The notes under the pieces are model-generated. The model ran no database searches. It saw only the letters and a list, made by a program, of their open reading frames with translations, and was not told the origin of the DNA. Below, in pieces: positions 6,925-13,460 of a stretch of 19,789 nucleotides of DNA; position 1 is the first letter of the stretch; every line of letters starts with the position of its first letter. Origin of the DNA: RGIG1918 sp045536045 (GTDB taxonomy: Bacteria; Cyanobacteriota; Vampirovibrionia; Gastranaerophilales; Gastranaerophilaceae); contig JAZSMU010000097.1 in NCBI GenBank assembly GCA_045536045.1, forward strand, positions 1 to 19,789. The letters run 5' to 3'. A program made the translations under genes and the position numbers.

Positions 6925-8127
6925 TTATTCAAGAGCCAACTTAATTCCTTCAGCCAAAGTTGGATGAGGAAAAATTATTTCTTTAATATCATCAATTGTT
7001 CCTTTAAAGTGCATAGCAACAGCAATTATTGAGATTAAACTGCTTGCCTCAAGAGAAATTATGTGTGCTCCAACAATTTTATTTTCGCTATCTGCAATAA
7101 TTTTTATAAATCCTTCAATGTGGCTATCACAGTGAGCTTTTGCAAGTTTTAATAATGGATAATTAAATATTTTGTAGTTCTCTTTATTTTCTAAATCTTG
7201 TTCACGAAGCCCAATTGAAGCAACTTCAGGGATTCCATATATAACAGATGGAATTTGAGTTTTTAATATTGCTTCGCTTTTTGCTCCCACAAAAAGCTCG
7301 CAAAATAATTTTTCAGCTTGAGCTTCAGCACTGTGTGCTAACATCAAAACTGGGTTTGCATCACCTATTGAATAAACTCCTTCAACTTCAATTTTGTTTG
7401 GTTTTTTGCCAATAGCAACAAGAATTTTATCAGTTTCAATTTTTTCGCCTGTTTTTAAAATTACAGAATTTTCACTAACTTCAACAATTTCATTATCTTT
7501 AAAATATTTAATTCCAGAAGTTTTTAAAATTCTTTCCATTCTTTTTGAAACATCAATATCCATATTGGGCAAAATATTTGGAGCTTTTTCAACTATTGAA
7601 ACCTCAACTCCATAATTTTTAAGTATTCTTGCCCATTCAATTCCAATTGCTCCTGAGCCAACAACTATAATGTTTTTTGGCAATTGATTAAGGTTAAAAA
7701 TATCGTCAGAATTTAAAATAAAATTATGGTCAACTTTAAGAGTTGGAATTTCAATATCTACTGAGCCACCAGCAAAAATTATTTTATCTGCACTATATTC
7801 AGTGCCGTCAGCTAAAATCGTGTTTTTATCAATAACTTCTGCTTTTGAATTAACAAAAGTTACACCGGAAGCTTTAATTGTTCTTAAAATTGCGTTTCTA
7901 AAGGTTTCAACAATTTTATTTTTTCTTTCTTTTGCACTTTGAAAATCTAATTTTTCGCTATCATGCAAAAATGATTTTGTTGGAATACAACCTCTATTTA
8001 AACAAACTCCACCAAGATTTTCAGCTTCAAAACAAACTATTTTAAGCCCTTTAGCTATCGCTAAATTTAAAAATTTAAGCCCAGCTGGACCTAAGCCCAC
8101 AATTGCAACATCAAAATTATTGTTCAT
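6925..8127 (-). CDS. Dihydrolipoamide dehydrogenase-type flavoprotein disulfide reductase (short)
   Basis: This is a pyridine nucleotide-disulfide oxidoreductase. The N-terminal FAD motif is VAIVGLGPAGLKF. The redox-active pair Cys42/Cys47 lies in GGVCLNRGCIPTKSF, which is the lipoamide dehydrogenase spacing (CxxxxC). A second Rossmann motif, VVGSGAIGIEWARIL, binds NAD, and VYSIGDANPVLMLAHSAEAQ is the second FAD segment. The C-terminal catalytic pair is His388 and Glu393 in FPHPTLAEG. At 400 residues it is roughly 60-70 shorter than typical Lpd (about 470), though all active-site parts remain. No E1, E2 or glycine-cleavage gene is nearby, so the lipoyl partner is unknown. A mercuric or trypanothione-like reductase is less likely. 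Its start overlaps rsfS by 11 bases. Confidence 0.82.
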   Translation of the reverse strand: MNNNFDVAIVGLGPAGLKFLNLAIAKGLKIVCFEAENLGGVCLNRGCIPTKSFLHDSEKLDFQSAKERKNKIVETFRNAILRTIKASGVTFVNSKAEVIDKNTILADGTEYSADKIIFAGGSVDIEIPTLKVDHNFILNSDDIFNLNQLPKNIIVVGSGAIGIEWARILKNYGVEVSIVEKAPNILPNMDIDVSKRMERILKTSGIKYFKDNEIVEVSENSVILKTGEKIETDKILVAIGKKPNKIEVEGVYSIGDANPVLMLAHSAEAQAEKLFCELFVGAKSEAILKTQIPSVIYGIPEVASIGLREQDLENKENYKIFNYPLLKLAKAHCDSHIEGFIKIIADSENKIVGAHIISLEASSLISIIAVAMHFKGTIDDIKEIIFPHPTLAEGIKLALE

Positions 8128-8509
8128 AAGTTTTATACTCGTCAGATTCAGCTTCCCAAGTTTCTCTTGATAATTTTAGACCGTGATTCCAGAATTTTTC
8201 AATTGCATAGGTTTCTCTTTGCTCTGTGTGCATAATGTGCACTACAACATCACCATAGTCTAATAAATTCCACTTATTTTTTGGGTCATTTTCAGAACCC
8301 ATTGGAATTCTTTCAAAATATTCTTTAATTTTTTCACGAACACTCTCTGTCAAACCCTTAACTTGAGGAGAGCTTTGTGCTGAAGCTATAACAAAATAAT
8401 CTGTCATTGAGCTAACTTTTGATATATCTAAAATTAAAATATCTGTTGCTAATTTGTCATCTAAAATTCTTGCAACAACGCTTGCTAATTTCTTTGATTC
8501 TAATTCCAT
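8117..8509 (-). CDS. rsfS: Ribosomal silencing factor RsfS (YbeB/Iojap)
   Basis: RsfS binds ribosomal protein uL14 on the large subunit and blocks subunit joining when nutrients are short. The 130-residue protein shows the family pattern: an N-terminal helix (SKKLASVVARILDDKLATDI), then LILDISKVSSMTDYFVIASAQSSPQVKGL, and the conserved GDVVVHIMHTEQRETYAIEKFW near the end. It begins immediately after the stop of the ricT-type gene (TAA then ATG) and overlaps the lpd-like gene by 11 bases, so all three should be made from one message. The common rsfS partner rlmH is not present here. Confidence 0.95.
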   Translation of the reverse strand: MELESKKLASVVARILDDKLATDILILDISKVSSMTDYFVIASAQSSPQVKGLTESVREKIKEYFERIPMGSENDPKNKWNLLDYGDVVVHIMHTEQRETYAIEKFWNHGLKLSRETWEAESDEYKTYEQ

Positions 8510-9427
8510 TTAAACATTTCCTGTTGAACTATTTCTGTCATTATCTAAAGATTTTAAATCTGCTTTTTCTTCGTCGCCATAATTGTGTTCTGGCATTGTA
8601 ATATCTACATTTATATTTTCGTTTGCAACCTTTAAATCTTCTTTTTTGTAGATATTAATTTTTCCATCTTCAAATTTAACATTTAATTTTAAATCTAAAT
8701 AATTTAGAGAAACAACTTTGCCAAGCCCGTCTGGAGTTTGAACAACTGTTCCTACTGGAAGAAGTTTTTTGGCAGTTTCTTTATAAAAATCATGTTCGTA
8801 GTTTAAGCAACACAAAAGCCTTCCACAACAACCAGTAATTTTACTTGGTGTTAGTGGTATTCCTTGTTCTTTGGCAAGTTTTGAATTTATGTTTTCAAAT
8901 TTTCTTAAAAATCTGCAACAGCATAATTCTTGCCCACAAATTCCACAACCTTCTAAAACTGCAGATTCATCACGTGCACCAATGTGCCTTAAATCTATCC
9001 TAACTTTTCTAAATTCTTGAGTTAAATCTTTTAAAAGCTCTCTAAAATCAACTCTTTGAGGTGCTGTATAGTAGAAAGTTATTTTCTTTCTATCAAAAGT
9101 GTATCTGGCTTGAGTTAGGTTCATATCAAGCTTTCTATTTTTTGCAAATTCTTCGCATTTTTTAAGTGCTTGCTTTGCTAAATATTTATTTTGTTCATAA
9201 GTTTTAAGGTCTTCTTCTGTTAAAACTCTGATTAATTTAAGAGGCTCTGGCTTGAATTTTTCCCATTGAGCAAGAACTTCAGAGTTTGCAATAAAGATTT
9301 TATGAACCTCTTCGCCTTTTTCTGTAATAACAAGCCCCATTTTTCCGTGTTCTATCCATTTTTCTAAAACAGGCTCATAAATTACAGGATAAAATGTATT
9401 TTTTATAATTCTAACTGCAAATTTCAT
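8510..9427 (-). CDS. ricT: PSP1 domain protein, RicT-like (YaaT family)
   Basis: PSP1 proteins include Bacillus RicT, which joins RicA and RicF in an iron-sulfur Y-complex that helps RNase Y-dependent mRNA processing. The 305-residue protein has the cysteine-rich centre: Cys161, Cys164 and Cys169-171 in CGICGQELCCCRFL, then Cys200, Cys201, Cys206 and Cys207 in GCCGRLLCCLNYEHDFY. The flanking DLRHIGARDESAVLEGCG and KLLPVGTVVQTPDGLGKV are typical. I use ATG 9427 because the fold starts at MKFAVRIIKNTFYPV. The longer frame would begin inside the divergent gene. TATAAT stands six bases before this ATG, so the mRNA is predicted to be leaderless. RicA and RicF are not seen here, so a Y-complex cannot be claimed. 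Confidence 0.88.
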   Translation of the reverse strand: MKFAVRIIKNTFYPVIYEPVLEKWIEHGKMGLVITEKGEEVHKIFIANSEVLAQWEKFKPEPLKLIRVLTEEDLKTYEQNKYLAKQALKKCEEFAKNRKLDMNLTQARYTFDRKKITFYYTAPQRVDFRELLKDLTQEFRKVRIDLRHIGARDESAVLEGCGICGQELCCCRFLRKFENINSKLAKEQGIPLTPSKITGCCGRLLCCLNYEHDFYKETAKKLLPVGTVVQTPDGLGKVVSLNYLDLKLNVKFEDGKINIYKKEDLKVANENINVDITMPEHNYGDEEKADLKSLDNDRNSSTGNV

Positions 9428-9433
9428 TTCTTT

Positions 9434-9442
9434 ATTATACAA
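9434..9442 (-). promoter_or_regulatory. Leaderless promoter of ricT-rsfS-lpd operon
   Basis: TTGTATAAT on the minus strand is followed by AAAGAA and then the start codon, so the expected transcription start is at the A of the ATG. No Shine-Dalgarno and no clear -35 hexamer are present. A possible -10 for the divergent SNF2 gene (TATACA) overlaps the same bases on the other strand, so both promoters share a 40-bp gap. Confidence 0.55.
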
Positions 9443-9467
9443 TAAATAAATTAATAGAGGACTTAAA

Positions 9468-12338
9468 TTGCAAAACTTAACATTCAAGAAAAACGATATA
9501 GAAAAACTGCTTTTGAATTTGGACAATAATCCTTATTCGCAAAAAAATAAGGATTTTAAATATTGCCTGTCATTAATTTATGAGCTTATTGAAGAAGAAT
9601 TTCAAGACACATATTCAACAAATAACCCTATTTTAAGAACAACAGATATTGACTTTGAAATGAAAGATAATCTTGTTAATATCTTTGTTTCGCCACCTTA
9701 TGATTTTGAATACTACTTAAAATCCAAAGGTTCTCTATACAGAATGAGAGCAGAATACAAAGGCGACAAATATGGCTATAATATTTCACTAGATTTATTT
9801 TTTGAATATTTCACAGGGCTAGATGAAAACCTAGAACTTGTAGATAGCCTTCCTAAATATGAATTTTTCTTTGCTCTAACCAGATTTGTTAAAAAGACAA
9901 TAGAAAAATTGAATTTTATCCCAACTGTTAAAATGAGAGGGGATAAATTCTCAATTATTTATGAACCATATCTCAAAAATCCAGATTATCTAAAATGCTA
10001 TCAGCAAATTTTAGAAAATGATGTTTTAGATATGGAAACCACCAGAAAATTAATTGATAAATACTTAAATTATCTAATTTTCAATTTTATGAATCTTAAA
10101 GCACATAAATTTAAAGATATAAAAAGTGCGATTTATTTCACTAAAAACACTGTTCACAAGCTCTATTTCAAACAAACAAACTTAGGGCTAGATATTCAAA
10201 CTTGGCTAGATGAAATGTCTTTAGGAACTTATGAGATTGTTCCTGTATTTAGAATTGAAAAATTAACAGACGAAAAATTCTTGATGAGAATTGAGGCTAA
10301 AAACATTGTTAATCAAGAAAATATTCCATTAGAGAATTTGAACGACTTTGAAAAAACTCTAATTGAAAAACAAATCAATTGGGCAACAAAATATATTGAA
10401 GACCTTGAAGATGTAACTCTTGAAATGGATTTAGCAGGAGTTTACAAGCTTATTACTCAAATTTCTTATTATTTATCTCAAGCCGGAATGGAAGTCGTTC
10501 TTCCAGATGGTATGAATAATATTATCGTTCCAAGAGCTTCAATTAATGCAAAAATGAAAAGCCTTAGAGAAGGGGACGACACAAAAATTGACTTCAGCTC
10601 AAATTCTACAATTTCACTTGATGAAATTATGGACTTTAAAATTGAAGTTGCACTAGGAGATACAAAAATCAGTGTTGAGGAATTTAGAGAACTAACTAAA
10701 AACACTCAAGGGCTTATTAAATATCAAGAAAAATTCATTTTAATAGATAGAGAAGAAACTGAAAAACTTTTAGAAAAATTAAAGAAAACTCCAGATTTCA
10801 AAATGAACAAAATGAAGCTTTTACATGCTGCATTATCTGGAAAAATTGACGACTACGACTTTGATTATGACATGGCTTTTGCAAAAGTTATTTCAGATTT
10901 CACAAAAATTGAAGATATAACTCTGCCCAAAAATCTTGAAGGAACTCTTCGTCCATATCAAGAAGTTGGATTTAGATGGCTATGGACCAATGTTCAAAAA
11001 GGCTTTGGTTGTTGTATTGCAGATGATATGGGTCTTGGTAAAACAATTCAGGTTATCAGTTTAATTCTTAAACTTAAAGAAGAAAAGAAACTCAAAATGC
11101 CAGCCCTTGTTATTTGCCCAACAACTCTTATGGGCAATTGGCACAGAGAGCTTAAAACATTTGCACCAAGTCTAAATGCCAAAATTTATCACGGAATTGA
11201 TAGAGTTTTTGATACAAATTGTGATGTTATTTTAACGACTTACGCAGTTTTAAGAATTGATAATGAAGAATTTAAAAAACACAATTGGGATTTAATGGTT
11301 ATTGACGAAGCTCAAAACATTAAAAACATCAACACTTCCCAAACTCAAGCAGTTAAATCAATTAAAGCATCTATGAAAGTTGCAATGACAGGTACTCCTG
11401 TTGAAAATAAATTAAGCGAACTTTGGAGTATTTTTGATTTTATTAATAAAGGATATTTAGGCTCACTTGTTGATTTTAGCAAAAATTACGCAATTCCTAT
11501 TGAAAGATTTAAAGAAGTCCAAAGAGGGGAAAAATTGAAACTTGCAATTTCTCCTTTTATGATGAGAAGGCTAAAAACAGATAAATCAATTATTTCAGAC
11601 CTGCCAGACAAAGTTGTTTTAGATGAATTTTGTTATTTATCTAAGGTTCAAGCAAGTTTGTATGAAAAAGTTTTAAATTCATCTATGAAAGAAATTTCAA
11701 CTTCAGGTGGTGGAATAAATAGACGTGGTGCAATATTTAAGCTTATAACTTCTCTAAAACAAGTGTGCAACCACCCATACCACTATCTAAAAACTGGCGA
11801 TATGAGCAAATCTGCAAGTGGAAAATCTGAAAAACTTATATCTATTTTAGATAATATTGTTGAAAATAACGAAAAAGCCCTTGTTTTCACTCAATATAAA
11901 CAAATGGGCGATATTTTAGAGAATATTATTCAAGATGAATACAATGAAAAACCATTATTTTTCCATGGCTCTTTAAATATTAAACAAAGAGAAGAAATCT
12001 TAGAACAATTTAACAATAACCCAAATAAAAAAGTTTTAATTTTGTCTTTAAAGGCAGGTGGTTTAGGCTTAAACTTAACAAGTGCAACAAATGTTATTCA
12101 CTATGACTTGTGGTGGAATCCAGCCGTTGAAGACCAAGCAACAGACAGAACATACAGAATTGGGCAAGACAAAAATGTTATGGTGCATAGATTTATCACA
12201 CTTTCAACATTTGAAGAAAAAATTGACGCCATAATTAAAAATAAAAGAGAGCTTGTAGACAGAGCTGTTTTTGAAGGCGAAAAAATTATTACAGAATTAT
12301 CTGATGAGGAAATTTATGAAATCTTCTCACTTGGCTAA
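9468..12338 (+). CDS. SNF2-family ATPase/helicase (RapA/HepA-like superfamily 2)
   Basis: Proteins of this kind move along double-stranded DNA and remodel protein-DNA or polymerase complexes. The C-terminal half of the 956-residue protein carries both RecA-like lobes: LRPYQEVGFRWLW (Q-motif region), Walker A DDMGLGKT with Lys525, CPTTLMGNWHREL, the DEAQ box at 613-616, AMTGTPVENKLSELWSIFDF (motif III), LVFTQYKQMGDIL, LSLKAGGLGLNLTSA and QATDRTYRIGQ (890-900, motif VI). The first roughly 480 residues are poorly conserved, helical and charged, and match no domain I can name. The start is a TTG at 9468 with AGAGG seven bases before it; the first ATG is about 65 codons later. The gene overlaps the following one by 23 bp. 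Confidence 0.93.
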   Translation: MQNLTFKKNDIEKLLLNLDNNPYSQKNKDFKYCLSLIYELIEEEFQDTYSTNNPILRTTDIDFEMKDNLVNIFVSPPYDFEYYLKSKGSLYRMRAEYKGDKYGYNISLDLFFEYFTGLDENLELVDSLPKYEFFFALTRFVKKTIEKLNFIPTVKMRGDKFSIIYEPYLKNPDYLKCYQQILENDVLDMETTRKLIDKYLNYLIFNFMNLKAHKFKDIKSAIYFTKNTVHKLYFKQTNLGLDIQTWLDEMSLGTYEIVPVFRIEKLTDEKFLMRIEAKNIVNQENIPLENLNDFEKTLIEKQINWATKYIEDLEDVTLEMDLAGVYKLITQISYYLSQAGMEVVLPDGMNNIIVPRASINAKMKSLREGDDTKIDFSSNSTISLDEIMDFKIEVALGDTKISVEEFRELTKNTQGLIKYQEKFILIDREETEKLLEKLKKTPDFKMNKMKLLHAALSGKIDDYDFDYDMAFAKVISDFTKIEDITLPKNLEGTLRPYQEVGFRWLWTNVQKGFGCCIADDMGLGKTIQVISLILKLKEEKKLKMPALVICPTTLMGNWHRELKTFAPSLNAKIYHGIDRVFDTNCDVILTTYAVLRIDNEEFKKHNWDLMVIDEAQNIKNINTSQTQAVKSIKASMKVAMTGTPVENKLSELWSIFDFINKGYLGSLVDFSKNYAIPIERFKEVQRGEKLKLAISPFMMRRLKTDKSIISDLPDKVVLDEFCYLSKVQASLYEKVLNSSMKEISTSGGGINRRGAIFKLITSLKQVCNHPYHYLKTGDMSKSASGKSEKLISILDNIVENNEKALVFTQYKQMGDILENIIQDEYNEKPLFFHGSLNIKQREEILEQFNNNPNKKVLILSLKAGGLGLNLTSATNVIHYDLWWNPAVEDQATDRTYRIGQDKNVMVHRFITLSTFEEKIDAIIKNKRELVDRAVFEGEKIITELSDEEIYEIFSLG

Positions 12339-13047
12339 AATAGGCTTTTGGGGCTATGTTCCACCTCATATTATAAATTCTTATAAAGAAAAATATGACA
12401 ATCCAGAATTTATTGACCTTGATATTGAAATAGGTGCTCCAGAAACTAAAATAATCCCAGATTCAAGCTGTAAAATCATTAAAAACATTATTGACAATTC
12501 AATTTATTTAAAAAATGAATTAGTTGAAATCATTGCACCCATTGGGAAAGACAAGTGCGATAACGCATATTTTGCCTCTCAAATCTTAAAAGAAAATGGG
12601 CTTAAAATTTTTGAATTTGAATATTTAGAAAAACAACAAACACAAGAAATTAAAATTTGCAAAAGCAATCTCCCACTAAGGAAAAAAGTTGAGCTTTTAA
12701 CAGAAAATATTGTAGATTATAAAGAAGTTGAAATGAGCCCAAGCAAGGCTAAATTCGGCTTTTGGGGCGTTCCTCCTAATGATTTAAGTATTTTAGAATT
12801 ATTCCCAGACGAAACTCATGTTTTTGGCTGGTTAAGATGTGTTGAAGCTGGGTGCCCCGCAGATATTGAGCTTGAAATGCAAGTTGACGAAAATTTGCCA
12901 ACAATATTTTATGCACAAACTTTCTGTTCAAAATGCCAAATCGCAAAATATTTAGCAAATAAATATAATGGGCTATATATTGATGTTGATGGCTATTCAA
13001 ATTCTTCTATAAAAGCAAAAATTGAGGCTTTTTTAACCCTTCGCTAA
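12316..13047 (+). CDS. Unknown protein with duplicated GFWG motif and CxxC segment
   Basis: I do not recognise the family. ATG 12316 has GAGGAAATTT before it, which decides the start; the longer frame from 12271 has no such signal. The 243-residue protein has AKIGFWGYVPPHI near the N-terminus (residues 7-19) and AKFGFWGVPPNDL at 145-157, so it contains an apparent internal repeat. Near the end FYAQTFCSKCQIAKYLANKY has Cys204 and Cys207 and is followed by GLYIDVDGY. This is weakly like the CxxC-helix-strand of a glutaredoxin or thioredoxin fold but without a visible cis-proline. There is no signal peptide or membrane segment. Overlap with the SNF2 gene suggests that the two are made together, perhaps working on the same DNA process, which is inference. 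Confidence 0.8.
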   Translation: MKSSHLAKIGFWGYVPPHIINSYKEKYDNPEFIDLDIEIGAPETKIIPDSSCKIIKNIIDNSIYLKNELVEIIAPIGKDKCDNAYFASQILKENGLKIFEFEYLEKQQTQEIKICKSNLPLRKKVELLTENIVDYKEVEMSPSKAKFGFWGVPPNDLSILELFPDETHVFGWLRCVEAGCPADIELEMQVDENLPTIFYAQTFCSKCQIAKYLANKYNGLYIDVDGYSNSSIKAKIEAFLTLR

Positions 13048-13050
13048 AAA

Positions 13051-13392
13051 TTACCATTTTTTAAAAATAAAAAATGCAGCAAATATCATAAAAATAAAGC
13101 CTACAATATAATTCCAACGCAATTCTTCTTTTAAATATAAAACAGAAAAGAAACAAAAAACGGTTAAGGTAATAATTTCTTGAATTGTTTTAAGTTGTGC
13201 AGTTGTAAAATATTCGCTTCCAATTCTATTTGCCGGAACTTGGAAACAATATTCAAATAAAGCTATAAGCCAACTAACTAAAATAACTACCCACAAAGCA
13301 GCACTTTTATGCTTTAAATGCCCATACCAAGCCAATGTCATAAACACATTTGAAATAGTTAGCAAAATTATTGGTAAAAAACTTTTTAACAT
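13051..13392 (-). CDS. DUF486 (DMT-family) small membrane protein
   Basis: The 113-residue protein is almost all membrane: hydrophobic stretches at FLPIILLTISNVFMTLAWYG, ALWVVILVSWLIALFEYCFQ, ITLTVFCFFSVLYL and IVGFIFMIFAAFFIFKKW suggest four helices. FQVPANRIGS and LKEELRWNYIVGF fit the DUF486 family of drug/metabolite-transporter-like proteins, whose substrate is not known. I choose ATG 13392; the further upstream start would be a TTG that lies inside the TATAAT box. No Shine-Dalgarno precedes the ATG. TTGTATAAT ends six bases before it, so the message is predicted to be leaderless. Its stop is three bases from the stop of the convergent GFWG gene. Confidence 0.83.
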   Translation of the reverse strand: MLKSFLPIILLTISNVFMTLAWYGHLKHKSAALWVVILVSWLIALFEYCFQVPANRIGSEYFTTAQLKTIQEIITLTVFCFFSVLYLKEELRWNYIVGFIFMIFAAFFIFKKW

Positions 13393-13398
13393 AAAAAA

Positions 13399-13407
13399 AT
13401 TATACAA
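13399..13407 (-). promoter_or_regulatory. Leaderless promoter of the DUF486 gene
   Basis: TTGTATAAT is followed by six T residues (minus strand) and then ATG. The same nine bases and the same distance are found at the ricT start. No -35 element or ribosome binding site can be seen. Confidence 0.55.
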
Positions 13408-13460
13408 CTAAAAAATTTTTGAATTAGCAATTTAGAAAGTTTAGCTGTTTTTATTTAATT

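Noticed and set aside
12271..12315. Earlier start for the GFWG gene
   Set aside because: It has no ribosome site and would overlap the SNF2 gene by 68 bases; ATG 12316 has GAGGAAATTT.
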